Shown: positions 8,213 to 17,565, counted from the first letter of the stretch. The stretch: 64,000 nt of DNA from Holophagae bacterium (GCA_029263455.1 JAJCXM010000032.1:221290-285289), one strand, 5' to 3'. Notes: generated from the letters alone by a model not told the origin. Translations and numbers: made by a program.

Positions 8213-9003
8213 GATATAACGGCCCTCAGCCAGTCAGCGTAGTCTTTAACACTTAGCTCCTCCGGGCGTGACTGCATAGAAAAACCTAGTGATTCAAAGG
8301 ATTCTAACAGATTGCCAAAGTTGCCATTGTCGCCTTGCCGGCGTAGGACAGAGGTGATCATTTTTCGGCGTTGCTGGAAAAGAGGCTCAATCAAACGGCG
8401 AAGCGCAGGCAGTTCACAGACAGCAATTAAGGGCTCGCTCAAGCGCTCAAACACCAAAACCTGACTTTGCACTTTAGGTGGCGGTTTGAAGGCGCCTGGC
8501 CCAAGATTCATGAGTTTGCTAATTCGATATTGGCTTTGGGTAAAGACGGAAATTGGACCATATGCTTTGGTTCGAGGTTGCGCGCGAATACGTTCAGCCA
8601 CTTCCTTTTGATACATCATCACGAGTCTCGGTACATATTCAGCATAAGCCATTAGGCGCGCGGTAATTGGTACGGACGTTTGGTAGGGCAGATTTGATAT
8701 GACTAAACTTTGCGGCTTTAGGATGGGGTCAAAATCATAGGTCAGCGCGTCACCAAGCAGCAATTGTGCGTGCTGAAATTGGGGGTCTGCATTCAATAAA
8801 TCAATCATATCTTGGTCGGCATCCAGTGCGACTAATTGCACGTCTTTGGCCGCTAATGATTTTGTGAGAGCGCCTGGGCCTGGGCCTATCTCAAATATGC
8901 GATCGCCAGATTGAGCGTCTAACGCGGCCACGATACGACTAATAATGCCCTTGTCATGTAAGAAATGTTGACCGAGGCTCTTTTTTGGCTGAATCATAAA
9001 CAC
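8209..9003 (-). CDS. rsmA: 16S rRNA (adenine1518/1519-N6)-dimethyltransferase
   Basis: A 264-residue KsgA/RsmA methyltransferase that dimethylates two adjacent adenosines in the helix-45 loop of 16S rRNA late in 30S assembly. Motifs: PKKSLGQHFLHDKG at the N-terminus, SAM-binding FEIGPGPGALTKSL (motif I), LVALDADQDM (motif II) and the catalytic NLPYQTS (motif IV, NxPY type). Start GTG at 9003 or ATG two codons later; neither has a strong ribosome site. It overlaps rnj by 4 bases, so rRNA modification and rRNA/mRNA processing are encoded together. Confidence 0.95.
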   Translation of the reverse strand: MFMIQPKKSLGQHFLHDKGIISRIVAALDAQSGDRIFEIGPGPGALTKSLAAKDVQLVALDADQDMIDLLNADPQFQHAQLLLGDALTYDFDPILKPQSLVISNLPYQTSVPITARLMAYAEYVPRLVMMYQKEVAERIRAQPRTKAYGPISVFTQSQYRISKLMNLGPGAFKPPPKVQSQVLVFERLSEPLIAVCELPALRRLIEPLFQQRRKMITSVLRRQGDNGNFGNLLESFESLGFSMQSRPEELSVKDYADWLRAVIS

Positions 9004-9281
9004 GTGCTTTCAAAGATTTTGCAATCGACAATCGAGCCTAATCTAAATGGCCCGTTAATGGTAGCTCGCATTTGTGCCTGCAGGTCAGATTGCGATACAC
9101 GGGAAAATTTCTGGCCCCACTTTAATCTGGTCGCCTGTAGTGCTAGACTAGGCCGGCTAAAAAACGGGGCAGCAGAACTCTTTCGTCAGCAGCGGCGAGC
9201 GGTTCTTTGCTTGAAAAGTGGGATGCAATCCACTTCAGAGGCGATACGCCCTTGCCCTACGTTTGTATTCTGGAGGTTTCG

Positions 9282-10448
9282 GTGAAGATTCACGAATATC
9301 AAGCCAAATCGATCCTGGCTAAATACCAGGTTCCTGTCCCCAAAGGGGATGTGGCAGATAACCCGGATCGTGCGGTTGAAATTGCGCGCGATATGGGCGG
9401 TTCGGTATGGGTTGTCAAAGCACAAATCCATGCAGGTGGTCGCGGTAAAGGTGGCGGCGTCAAACTTGCCCGATCGTTAGACGAAGTGCGTGCCCATGCT
9501 GAAAGCATCATAGGCATGACGTTAGTTACACATCAGACAGGTCCCGAAGGGAAACATGTTAAGAACGTGCTCGTCGAGGCAGGCCAAGATATTCAACGCG
9601 AATTATACTTTGGTATCGTCATTGATCGCGCAACAAGCTGTCCTGTGGTGATGGCGTCTTCTGAAGGTGGAATGGACATCGAGGAAGTGGCAGCCGACAA
9701 CCCCGACGCAATCATGAAAGAGGTCGTCGACATCGAAGTCGGCCTCATGCCATTCCAAGCGCGAAAGATCGCCTTTGGTTTGGGCTTGAGTGGCAAACAA
9801 ATTCGGAAAGCCGTGTCTTTCATGCAAGCAACTTATAAGGCGTTTATCGACAGTGACTCCTCGTTGTTGGAGATTAACCCGCTCATGATCGATGGTGCTG
9901 GCGAATTAATTGCTCTGGACGCCAAGATGACGTTTGACGATAACGCCATGTATCGCCATCCAGATATTCTGGCGATGCGTGACCTCGACGAAGAGGAACC
10001 AAGCGAAATTGAGGCAAGTAAATTCGACCTCAACTTTATCAAGTTAAACGGAACCGTTGGCTGCATGGTCAATGGGGCTGGGCTCGCTATGGCAACCATG
10101 GACATTATTAAGATCGCTGGCCAAGAGCCAGCCAACTTCCTGGATGTCGGTGGCGGTGCAACCCAAGAACGCGTTGAAGCAGCCTTTAAGCTCATTCTTA
10201 GTGATCCGGCGGTTAAAGCCGTCTTGATCAATATTTTTGGCGGCATTGTGCGTTGTGACATGATTGCTCGAGGCGTCATAGAAGCCGCACGTAACCTGGA
10301 TCTTAAAGTTCCAGTGGTCGTTCGTCTGGAAGGCACCAACGCAGAAGAGGGACTCGCGCTTTTGAATGATTCAGGGCTTGGGTTGATACCTGTTCAGGGC
10401 TTAGCTGCAGCTGCTCGAAAAGTCGCCGATGTCGTGAAGGGAGCATAA
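9282..10448 (+). CDS. sucC: Succinyl-CoA synthetase beta subunit
   Basis: The 388-residue ADP- or GDP-forming beta subunit of the TCA-cycle enzyme that converts succinyl-CoA to succinate with substrate-level phosphorylation. The start is GTG at 9282, giving the canonical MKIHEYQAKSIL N-terminus; GGAGG lies five bases upstream, and an upstream open frame is not part of the protein. ATP-grasp features include VVKAQIHAGGRGKGGGVKLA, LEINPLMID with the metal-binding Glu/Asn, and GGATQERVEAAFKLI and FGGIVRCDMIA in the CoA-ligase domain. sucD starts at the next base, giving tight stoichiometric coupling. Confidence 0.97.
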   Translation: MKIHEYQAKSILAKYQVPVPKGDVADNPDRAVEIARDMGGSVWVVKAQIHAGGRGKGGGVKLARSLDEVRAHAESIIGMTLVTHQTGPEGKHVKNVLVEAGQDIQRELYFGIVIDRATSCPVVMASSEGGMDIEEVAADNPDAIMKEVVDIEVGLMPFQARKIAFGLGLSGKQIRKAVSFMQATYKAFIDSDSSLLEINPLMIDGAGELIALDAKMTFDDNAMYRHPDILAMRDLDEEEPSEIEASKFDLNFIKLNGTVGCMVNGAGLAMATMDIIKIAGQEPANFLDVGGGATQERVEAAFKLILSDPAVKAVLINIFGGIVRCDMIARGVIEAARNLDLKVPVVVRLEGTNAEEGLALLNDSGLGLIPVQGLAAAARKVADVVKGA

Positions 10449-11324
10449 ATGAGTATCTTAGTAAACAACCATACTCGCGTCGTGGTGCAAGGGATCACGG
10501 GTAGTCAAGGCTCGTTTCATGCCGAGCATTGTATTAATTACGGCACGCAAATCGTTGCTGGTGTTACGCCTGGTAAAGGTGGAACATCGGTCATCGAAGA
10601 TCAAGTTCCTGTTTACAACACCGTGGCCGAAGCTGTTAAGAAGGCGGGCGCCAATGTCTCTCTTATCTTTGTACCTCCTCCTTTTGCGGCTGATGCCATC
10701 ATGGAAGCGGCTGACGCCGGGGTTGCCTTAGTTGTCTGTATTACCGAAGGAATTCCGACCGTGGATATGATCCACGCCTATAACTTTGTTCAGCGCAAAG
10801 GCGTGCGGCTAGTTGGTCCCAATTGCCCAGGAGTGATTACGCCCGGCGCTTGCAAAATAGGCATCATGCCAGGTCATATCCATCGACCTGGACGTGTAGG
10901 CGTCGTTTCTCGATCAGGCACGCTAACTTATGAAGCGGTTGGTCAGTTGACCGCACTGGGCATTGGCCAGTCGACTTGTGTTGGGATTGGCGGAGACCCC
11001 GTTATTGGTTCGAACTTCACGGATATTCTGAAACTCTTTAACGATGATCCAGATACCGACGGCGTAGTCATGATTGGTGAAATTGGCGGTACCGCTGAAG
11101 ATGAAGCTGCGGTTTGGGCCAAAGCCAACATGAAAAAACCGATTGTTGGTTTTATTGCAGGCCAAACAGCGCCTCCTGGTAAACGAATGGGTCATGCTGG
11201 CGCCATCATCGCCGGAGGGAAGGGTACAGCTGCAGAGAAGATGCAGATTATGTCTGAATGTGGCATTCACGTCGTCAATAGCCCTGCAGATATGGGCTCC
11301 AAGATGCGTGAAGTGCTGTCTTAA
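10449..11324 (+). CDS. sucD: Succinyl-CoA synthetase alpha subunit
   Basis: A 291-residue alpha subunit that binds CoA and carries the phosphohistidine intermediate. The N-terminal Rossmann motif is [26 protein letters not shown] and the ligase region SRSGTLTYE follow; His249 in [13 protein letters not shown] is the phosphorylated residue. It begins immediately after the sucC stop codon (TAA-ATG), so both subunits are made from one message. Length is normal. Confidence 0.97.
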   Translation: MSILVNNHTRVVVQGITGSQGSFHAEHCINYGTQIVAGVTPGKGGTSVIEDQVPVYNTVAEAVKKAGANVSLIFVPPPFAADAIMEAADAGVALVVCITEGIPTVDMIHAYNFVQRKGVRLVGPNCPGVITPGACKIGIMPGHIHRPGRVGVVSRSGTLTYEAVGQLTALGIGQSTCVGIGGDPVIGSNFTDILKLFNDDPDTDGVVMIGEIGGTAEDEAAVWAKANMKKPIVGFIAGQTAPPGKRMGHAGAIIAGGKGTAAEKMQIMSECGIHVVNSPADMGSKMREVLS

Positions 11325-11352
11325 ATAAAAGAAAAACGAATTAGGAGATCTT

Positions 11353-11769
11353 ATGCAAAAGACATTTGCCATCATTAAACCGGATGCGGTGGCACAAGGC
11401 CATGCTGGCGCAATCTTGGCGGAAATCGAAAAGGCTGGCTTTAAGGTCGCTGCATTGAAAATGATGCAGCTATCGAAGGATCAAGCGGAAGGCTTTTATG
11501 CCGTCCATCGCGAGCGACCGTTCTTTAACGACCTTGTGGCCTTTATGACTGAAGGTCCGGTTATTGCGATGATCCTGCAGAAGGACGGGGCTATCAAAGC
11601 ATGGCGCGACCTTATGGGTGCGACAAACCCTGAACAGGCAGTAGAAGGCACCATCCGCAAACGGTTCGCGACGAATATCGAACGCAACGCTGTTCACGGT
11701 TCTGATGCCGAGGAAACGGCTGCTTTTGAAACACGTTACTTCTTCAACGCGATGGAGACGGTCGGCTAA
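11353..11769 (+). CDS. ndk: Nucleoside diphosphate kinase
   Basis: A 138-residue NDK that equalises NTP pools through a phosphohistidine; the catalytic His115 lies in RNAVHGSDA. The N-terminus QKTFAIIKPDAV and the RPFF loop are typical. AGGAGA lies five bases before the ATG. It is 28 bp downstream of sucD, a known gene order that pairs NTP-making succinyl-CoA synthetase with NDK. A terminator follows, so sucC-sucD-ndk is a complete operon. Confidence 0.97.
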   Translation: MQKTFAIIKPDAVAQGHAGAILAEIEKAGFKVAALKMMQLSKDQAEGFYAVHRERPFFNDLVAFMTEGPVIAMILQKDGAIKAWRDLMGATNPEQAVEGTIRKRFATNIERNAVHGSDAEETAAFETRYFFNAMETVG

Positions 11770-11793
11770 ATTCTTTGTCAACAATCTAGCGAA

Positions 11794-11819
11794 GAAGGGG
11801 CCTTTTGGTCCCTTTTTTT
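11794..11819 (+). terminator. Terminator of sucC-sucD-ndk
   Basis: AAGGGGCC-TTTT-GGTCCCTT (with one G-T pair) runs into a stretch of seven T, 25 bp after the ndk stop codon. Confidence 0.85.
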
Positions 11820-11945
11820 GTGCCCAAACATGAGAGCGAATAATCGTTTTTGCGGCGAAACAAAAAAAAAGAAAAAAAGAGTTAAGGCTCCATGTAACTT
11901 GGACGATAAGAGTAGTGTAACAACAGAAGGTATCAAACTCCCCCT

Positions 11946-11970
11946 GTGTGCGGCTCCCCAAGCCGCACAC
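11946..11970. repeat. Perfect 10-bp hairpin in intergenic region
   Basis: GTGTGCGGCT and AGCCGCACAC flank the 5-base loop CCCCA. It lies between ndk and the convergent unknown gene ending at 12072. Neither strand has a T-run next to it, so it is not a standard terminator; it could stabilise 3' ends or be a remnant repeat. The surrounding 11820-12071 stretch shows no convincing gene. Confidence 0.6.
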
Positions 11971-12071
11971 CCCCCTTTATTTGATGCAAAGGGAATGTTG
12001 GCGATGGTTACCGGGGGTGATCTGATCTTCTACAACATGACGCGTTGACGACAGGAAGTTGACGATTCAGT

Positions 12072-13139
12072 TCAACGTGATTCAGACACTGAGTTACCGA
12101 ATGATTGCTCGTAGTCAGCAAGACAAGAAAAAATCGGCAGTGTCCTGCGAGAGAGTTCCCCTTCAGGGTGTCGCTTTGCCTGTTCGGCATGGCGATGAAC
12201 CTCGATTGCTAAATTAAAGAACGCATCAAGCGGGTTCTTGATGGTTGGGAAGAATCTACCTGGCGCAATAGACCGACTATCTATTCTCAGTAGTCGTCGT
12301 TGATCGCATGGTTTTGTGTCTGGATCGATAAATAGATCGATGAGTACATACGCTGATGCGTTGGGGCGCCTTATCCCCGCAATCACGATGGCGCTTACGT
12401 CATCATAACTCATGAACCGACCAACGCCTTCGCTATTACTGTAATTGAGACCCCAAGCGGCGATATCTTCTAACTTGATGCGAATACAAAGAAATCGAGA
12501 TGCGCAGCGTTGGCGGCGATTCATGTTGGCTAGCTTATTAACTTGTGCACTGACAGAATCTTGTTGGCTCTGGACTTGGTTGGCTAATTCGACTGCATGC
12601 AACATTCTGGGGTGATGCGTTTTATCGACAACCTTGAATAAGCGCGGCGCTTCATCAAGCAAGCTGATAGGCACATGAATCGACGCCAAATCAATGATCT
12701 CAAGTAGGGAATCCTGGTCGTTTCTTTTGTTTGTTTGCAAGGCCAGGCGCAAGACACTTTGACACTCCAGCCTATGATCTCGAAGGGCTAACCGCTGGGC
12801 CAGTTTTAGGTGTTCTTGGATCGGGAATCCACGACCGGTAATGGTATGGCATTCTCGCCACACCCTAAAGGCCCCTTCGATATCGGCTCTTTGCAATAAA
12901 CGGCCTGCAAGATGACAGCAAGAGACACGTCCACGTTCCCAGGCACCCAGTTGTTTGGCCAACTGCCAATGTAAATAGAGAGCTTCGTCGGTTACCTGAT
13001 GGAGAACTATGTCTATGGATTCAAAGGCGAGCAAAGATTGGCCTGCGTCCACCAAGTCACGAGCTTTTTGGAAAATTGCTTGGTTACCGGGTTCATGGTC
13101 AGGAAGGATCGTTCCAATATCCATAGCGGCTAAATTCAT
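12072..13139 (-). CDS. Unknown protein, helical N-terminal half
   Basis: A 355-residue protein I do not recognise. Residues 1-210 are rich in Leu/Ala/Arg helices (for example ALYLHWQLAKQLGAWERG, FRVWRECHTITGRGFP), suggesting a TPR-like or other alpha-solenoid. Residues 215-330 look more alpha/beta (SYDDVSAIVIAGIRRPNASA, YVLIDLFIDPD), possibly a small catalytic or binding domain. There is no signal peptide or membrane segment, so it is probably cytoplasmic. No good ribosome site is seen before the ATG. It is single and points away from the tRNA cluster. The open frame is long and codon use looks like its neighbours, so it is likely real. Confidence 0.7.
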   Translation of the reverse strand: MNLAAMDIGTILPDHEPGNQAIFQKARDLVDAGQSLLAFESIDIVLHQVTDEALYLHWQLAKQLGAWERGRVSCCHLAGRLLQRADIEGAFRVWRECHTITGRGFPIQEHLKLAQRLALRDHRLECQSVLRLALQTNKRNDQDSLLEIIDLASIHVPISLLDEAPRLFKVVDKTHHPRMLHAVELANQVQSQQDSVSAQVNKLANMNRRQRCASRFLCIRIKLEDIAAWGLNYSNSEGVGRFMSYDDVSAIVIAGIRRPNASAYVLIDLFIDPDTKPCDQRRLLRIDSRSIAPGRFFPTIKNPLDAFFNLAIEVHRHAEQAKRHPEGELSRRTLPIFSCLADYEQSFGNSVSESR

Positions 13140-13395
13140 AGACTTTAAACTCGCTCTCTAGGATCGTGTTTAGGTTGTATCTCGTTTACCCAAATTTGTC
13201 CGTGATCTGGATCATTAAGCGTGTATGGGTGTCTCAGTCGTGATATCCGTTGTTGGTGAGGCGTTTGGCGATGCAGGTCAGGTTTCGTTCTTGATTTGTT
13301 TTATTTTGTTCGAGCGAAATTGGTGAGTTTGCTGGCCGGGGTATGGCCATTTTTGAAACGGAATCTTCAGATAGGGATTGCAAGGCGTTTTAAGC

Positions 13396-13424
13396 TTGAC
13401 ACTGGGTTTAGGCCTTCTTATACT
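13396..13424 (+). promoter_or_regulatory. Near-consensus sigma70 promoter of tRNA cluster
   Basis: TTGACA (13396-13401), a 17-bp spacer and TATACT (13419-13424) lie 24 bp before tRNA-Gly. Transcription would start about 13431 and read all three tRNAs. The rest of the 13140-13448 gap shows no gene. Confidence 0.8.
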
Positions 13425-13448
13425 CTAGGGCTTGTGACGCATGGCTGA

Positions 13449-13524
13449 GCGGGTGTAACTCAGTGGCTAGAGTGCAACCTTGCCAAGGTTGAAGTCGTGG
13501 GTTCGAATCCCATCACCCGCTCCA
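13449..13524 (+). tRNA. tRNA-Gly(GCC)
   Basis: A 76-nt cloverleaf with acceptor GCGGGTG/CACCCGC, anticodon arm CAACC-TTGCCAA-GGTTG (anticodon GCC, reading GGC/GGU), T arm GTGGGTTCGAATCCCAT and encoded CCA. It is first of a Gly-Cys-Leu cluster, an arrangement seen in many bacteria. Confidence 0.96.
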
Positions 13525-13581
13525 TATCATTCTGTCGTTTGGCTTGCGTTGATGATGAATTTGCGATAGAACGTGCAAATC

Positions 13582-13657
13582 GGCGGCGTCGCCAAGTGGC
13601 TAAGGCAGAAGTCTGCAAAACTTCCATTCACCGGTTCGACTCCGGTCGCCGCCTCCA
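13582..13657 (+). tRNA. tRNA-Cys(GCA)
   Basis: A 76-nt cloverleaf with acceptor GGCGGCG/CGCCGCC, D arm with GTGGCTAAGGCA, anticodon arm GAAGT-CTGCAAA-ACTTC (GCA), T arm ACCGGTTCGACTCCGGT and encoded CCA. Confidence 0.96.
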
Positions 13658-13667
13658 AACGTTTCTT

Positions 13668-13757
13668 GCCCGAGTGGTGAAATTGGTAGACACACGGGAC
13701 TTAAAATCCCGCGGAGGTAACCCCTCTGTGCCGGTTCGAGTCCGGCCTCGGGCACCA
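13668..13757 (+). tRNA. tRNA-Leu(TAA)
   Basis: A 90-nt class II tRNA with a long variable arm. Acceptor GCCCGAG/CTCGGGC, anticodon arm CGGGA-CTTAAAA-TCCCG (anticodon TAA, reading UUA/UUG), variable arm around GGAGGTAACCCCTC, T arm GCCGGTTCGAGTCCGGC and encoded CCA. It is last of the cluster; no strong terminator is seen directly after it. Confidence 0.96.
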
Positions 13758-14253
13758 AGAACGTTTTTTGGTTTCGCAATTGTATAGCCGTGACCTGTGG
13801 GTCATTGCACCCAAAATGGCGCAAGCAGTTCGATCGCCGATCTAACTGCATCGCTTGCGATTTACGTGAGTGAGGCCTGGTTGGTATTGAAAGCATGGGC
13901 AGCGTCATTCGAAAATTAAGTAGGCGAGTCTTCGGGTAGTTAAGCGGATACACTCGCTGAGAATGTCGAAAACTCAAGCTTACTCGACTCTGAGTCACGT
14001 GCTACAGGGCATGGCTAGACCCGGTCTTCCAAAAAGAAATGCGAATGATTGACCACCGATCGCTCGGCGTCCTTCAAATCAAGATTTTGGTGTCTTAGCT
14101 GAGAGTCACTTAGAAATAAGTTGTCTGCAACTCCCGATTCTGCTTTTACGTCTCATGCTTTTGTGGTTTTAATGTGCACTCGATGACACGCAACGAAGCG
14201 TGTCGTTTGAAGATGACGTTATAGCGTTTATCAGGTTGCCCGTTTGGAATTGA
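13758..14253. other. Non-coding stretch before diguanylate cyclase gene
   Basis: About 500 bp without a convincing gene. It contains a small inverted repeat TGACC-TGT-GGGTCA just after tRNA-Leu and a 7-bp stem GACACGC/GCGTGTC (14185-14191 with 14198-14204) 50 bp before the cyclase start, which could be an operator or leader hairpin. I recognise no riboswitch or known small RNA. Confidence 0.4.
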
Positions 14254-15087
14254 ATGCTCACTAAATTGACACGAGTCATGACTGGGAAATCGGCGACCTT
14301 TGTTACCTTGGTCGGGACAATGCTCCTCGCACTTATAGGTTTGTTAGATATTCAAACCGGCTATGAGCTATCGTTCTCAATATTTTATCTATTGCCGATC
14401 ATGTTCGTAACTTGGTTTTCACGAACACGATTGGGATTCGTATTTTGTTTCCTTTCGGCCGTCGTTTGGATGCTCGCAGACCAGAGCTACAGCAACCGAT
14501 TTATTCCTGTTTGGAATACGGGCGTGCGTTTTGGGTTCTTTCTGCTTATTGCGTATCTCATGCGTGAATTGAAGATACATCTTGTTGTGGAGCGGAACCG
14601 GGCTCGAATCGATGGATTGACGAGTCTATTGAATGCGGAGACGTTCCGTCACTTGGTGCAAAACCGTATTGAGTTATCAGCGCGCCAGGAACGGTCGTTG
14701 GCTTTGGGTTTTGTAGATGTTGACAATTTTAAGGCTGTCAATGATCAGCTAGGACATGCTGAAGGCGATCGCGTGTTGAAGATGGTCGGGCAGACACTGA
14801 GCGAATGTGTGCGAACGTCTGATTTGGTGGGACGCATGGGTGGCGATGAGTTTGCCGTCTTACTGTCGGAAACCGAGTTAGGTGCAAGGATTGTATTTGA
14901 CCGTATCCACGAACAACTGCAGCTGGTTGCGGGGGCAGAGAACTGGCCAATCGGATTTAGCATGGGTGTCGCCCTGTTTGAGAATGCCCCTGAAAGTGCA
15001 GATAATGCCATCAAGGTAGCCGATAAACTTATGTACCGTGTTAAGCATCAGGGAAAAAACGGACTGCTGTATGAAATCTGTAGCTAG
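14254..15087 (+). CDS. Membrane diguanylate cyclase (GGDEF)
   Basis: A 277-residue inner-membrane protein. About four hydrophobic helices occupy residues 15-105 (for example FVTLVGTMLLALIGLLDI and VRFGFFLLIAYLM), with a short cytoplasmic linker, then a GGDEF domain from ~115. The signature GGDEF is intact (196-200), with DVDNFKAVND for metal and base contact, so it should make c-di-GMP from two GTP. An RTSD I-site (187-190) at the standard distance predicts product inhibition. No periplasmic sensor domain is visible, so the membrane part itself may sense. A tandem PilZ protein, a likely c-di-GMP receptor, is encoded ~6 kb away. Confidence 0.93.
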   Translation: MLTKLTRVMTGKSATFVTLVGTMLLALIGLLDIQTGYELSFSIFYLLPIMFVTWFSRTRLGFVFCFLSAVVWMLADQSYSNRFIPVWNTGVRFGFFLLIAYLMRELKIHLVVERNRARIDGLTSLLNAETFRHLVQNRIELSARQERSLALGFVDVDNFKAVNDQLGHAEGDRVLKMVGQTLSECVRTSDLVGRMGGDEFAVLLSETELGARIVFDRIHEQLQLVAGAENWPIGFSMGVALFENAPESADNAIKVADKLMYRVKHQGKNGLLYEICS

Positions 15088-15238
15088 CAAGGGGCAGGTG
15101 AATAATTGAATATTATCTGAGCTATCGCATGGGCGGATCTTGCTAACTGAGAGACACTAGCGTGAACCTGATTCAGCGGCCACTTGGCAAGAGATAGAGG
15201 GATAGCGAAAAATCACGGCCACAAGTCATCTATTGCCT

Positions 15239-15267
15239 TTGCCATTCTCGCCGCAAATGGTTATGAT
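15239..15267 (+). promoter_or_regulatory. Putative sigma70 promoter for the GTPase-kinase gene
   Basis: TTGCCA (15239-15244), a 17-bp spacer and TATGAT (15262-15267), about 75 bp before the start codon at 15343. Confidence 0.5.
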
Positions 15268-15342
15268 GGATGCGGTTACCTACTAATTTTCGTACGAATA
15301 ATCTAAAACGTTTACGCTGTCTGGAGGCGATTAGGACTCAGT

Positions 15343-17565
15343 ATGGTCCAGATTAATTTCACTGGAAAAGAGATCCTCACCAAGATCGTCTATTATGGGC
15401 CGGCGCTTTGTGGCAAAACCACCAATTTACAGGTGCTCCACAAAATGACCGATCCAGATCGAAAGACTAAGCTCTTTTCGATCAACACAGATCAAGACCG
15501 CACGCTATTTTTTGACCTCTTGCCATTGAGTCTGGGTCGAATTTTTGGCTACCGCATAAAACTGCAAATCTATACGGTGCCAGGTCAAGTTCACTACGCG
15601 AGCACGAGACGAGCTGTGCTGGCTGGGGCCGATGGTGTTGTCTTTATCGCCGACTCGGAGCGTGGAAAAATGGACGATAACCTACAATCGTTCCAGGATC
15701 TAAGCGCAAATCTTCCGTACAACGGTCTTGATATTGAGTCGATACCCCTGGTTATCCAGTACAACAAGCGCGACCTACAAGACGTGTATTCCTACGTGGA
15801 ATTGGAACGCACGCTTAACTCCTTGAAGGCGCATAGCTATGAGTCGGTAGCGATCAATGGGCAAGGCGTACTCGATACCTTTATTTCCATTTCTAAACGC
15901 ATGATCAACAATGTCGTTGCCCGTTACCGTTTGAACCGAGGCGCAAAAGGAAAAGTAGATTTCGGCGAGCGTTTGGCGCGAGCCATGGAAGAGTTTAGAC
16001 AACGTGACAGTGAAGACACAAACCCGGTTGATCTTAGTCGCCTTCAGTTGAAGTTTGGGCACCCAACCGGGTCAAAAATCCCTGATTTGGGTCACAGTCA
16101 AGACGGTTCAGGTACGCAACACGCCGCCATGACTAATGCTGACCTTATTGAACGTGCCGTGGCAGCCAACATGGAGTTGGCCAACCTCTATGTAAAGTTG
16201 GATGAGACCAAACGCGAACGGGACGAACGAATCAAGCAACTAGAAGCCGTCAACCGCATCGGCGAAACGGTGACGTCGGTGCTGGACATCGATCGATTGT
16301 TGAATATCTTGTGCAAGATTTTAGGCGACCACGCCGGTGATTGTATCTGCATTGCCTTGGTTGAAGGTCGACCCCCAGAGCTCAAGCCACGAGCCGCTTA
16401 TCGCTTAAAGACTGATCCCATCTTTTTGGTTCGATCCGATAAAGGTAAGAGCCTAGCCCATTTACTTGCGCATCAACGGAAAGCGTCTATTGTCAGTGCA
16501 GAGAGCAATCCGGAATGGTTCGATTTCATTCGGCAAAAGTTTTCCACCATTGAAGGTGTCATTTCCATTCCGCTGATGAGTCACCGGCGGTTGTTGGGTC
16601 TCATTAACGTCATAACGACGGAATCGAAGAGATGTTATGAAGAACATGATTTGGCCTTCTTTTCGGCCACGGCCAAATTCATGGCCTCAGCCATCGAGAA
16701 CGCGCGTCTTTATGGCATGGTTTCGGGACTTAACCGTAACCTTGAGCGCAAAGTTACTGAAATCAATGATCTGAACGTGAAACTTGAAGACAAAATCAAA
16801 GATCGTACCCAAGAACTCCAGTTCGCCAATCGGGCTCTGCAACGTGCCAATGAGGAATTGAAGTTATTAGACAAAACCAAAGATCAATTCATGTCTTTAA
16901 TTACGCAAGAACTGCGTAATCCAATGGGCAGTATCAGTAACAATTTGAAGGGCCTGGCCAAAGGCGATCTCCCGGCTGAACAAAAGGGGAAGTTGGTCGA
17001 TATTTACCGAACAGCAGAGTCGGTCAACCTAACCATTTCTAAGGTCATCCGTCTCTTTAATTTGGAACAAGGCAAGACGCAACTTGCGAACCGATCTATT
17101 AAGCTCAATGAAATCATTCGTGCGGCCTTGCGCGAAGATCGTTATGCCATTAAAGAACGTAAGATACGTATTCTTACCAGAGTCAATGAGGATGTGGTTG
17201 TCTCGGCCGATCCCGTCTTACTAATTGAAGCGATTCGCCATTTGACTCAGAATGCAATTCGTTATTCGCCAGATGGAGGATCGGTAAAACTTTGGACCGA
17301 CATCCGGGCCGGTAAAGTATTGTTCTACATTCGTGACCAAGGGCCAGGAATCCCGGAAGATAGGCGAAATCAGGTCTTTAACAAATATCAAATTGTGCAA
17401 GGCGAAGCCTATCTTGAGGAAGGGCTTGGTTTAGGGTTACCGATTTCGAGAGCCATTATTGAACGTCACGGTGGAGAAGTTGAATTGCTCGACCCGCCCG
17501 GTGCTAAAACGGATCCTGCCGGTCTGCTGGTTAGGGTTTGGTTACCAATGCCTGATCAAGGCTAA
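15343..17565 (+). CDS. MglA-type GTPase fused to GAF and histidine-kinase-like module
   Basis: A 740-residue single-chain signalling protein. Residues 1-195 are a complete MglA-clade small GTPase: P-loop GPALCGKTT (19-27), YTVPGQ (77-82) as the G3 region and NKRD (141-144) as G4. A polar linker (200-265) and coiled coil lead to a GAF domain (~310-465), a second coiled coil (~470-515), a HisKA-like helix and a HATPase_c domain with N-box Asn637, G1 DQGPGIP (665-671) and G2 GLGLGLP (694-700). The normal phospho-acceptor His of the H-box is Gln522 (ITQELRNPMG, codon CAA at 16906-16908), so ordinary autophosphorylation is not expected. MglA normally controls cell polarity and motility as a separate ~195-residue protein. 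No response regulator or MglB is adjacent. Inference: GTPase state couples to an ATP-binding pseudokinase output or scaffold. Confidence 0.9.
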   Translation: MVQINFTGKEILTKIVYYGPALCGKTTNLQVLHKMTDPDRKTKLFSINTDQDRTLFFDLLPLSLGRIFGYRIKLQIYTVPGQVHYASTRRAVLAGADGVVFIADSERGKMDDNLQSFQDLSANLPYNGLDIESIPLVIQYNKRDLQDVYSYVELERTLNSLKAHSYESVAINGQGVLDTFISISKRMINNVVARYRLNRGAKGKVDFGERLARAMEEFRQRDSEDTNPVDLSRLQLKFGHPTGSKIPDLGHSQDGSGTQHAAMTNADLIERAVAANMELANLYVKLDETKRERDERIKQLEAVNRIGETVTSVLDIDRLLNILCKILGDHAGDCICIALVEGRPPELKPRAAYRLKTDPIFLVRSDKGKSLAHLLAHQRKASIVSAESNPEWFDFIRQKFSTIEGVISIPLMSHRRLLGLINVITTESKRCYEEHDLAFFSATAKFMASAIENARLYGMVSGLNRNLERKVTEINDLNVKLEDKIKDRTQELQFANRALQRANEELKLLDKTKDQFMSLITQELRNPMGSISNNLKGLAKGDLPAEQKGKLVDIYRTAESVNLTISKVIRLFNLEQGKTQLANRSIKLNEIIRAALREDRYAIKERKIRILTRVNEDVVVSADPVLLIEAIRHLTQNAIRYSPDGGSVKLWTDIRAGKVLFYIRDQGPGIPEDRRNQVFNKYQIVQGEAYLEEGLGLGLPISRAIIERHGGEVELLDPPGAKTDPAGLLVRVWLPMPDQG

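Noticed and set aside
9207..9281. N-terminal extension of sucC
   Set aside because: Not conserved in SucC; GTG at 9282 has a good ribosome site and gives the standard N-terminus.
9833..10339. 168-residue frame antisense to sucC
   Set aside because: Mirror of a strongly conserved gene, Ser/Arg-rich composition, no ribosome site.
11818..12048. 76-residue plus-strand frame after ndk
   Set aside because: Begins in a terminator T-run and crosses an A-rich tract and a hairpin; no coding character.
13497..13787. Plus-strand frame through the tRNA cluster
   Set aside because: It runs through three tRNAs and encodes only tRNA-derived sequence.
13600..13998. Minus-strand 132-residue frame over tRNA-Cys and tRNA-Leu
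   Set aside because: The EAGLEPAQRG and GGDRSRTGEW strings are antisense tRNA translations.
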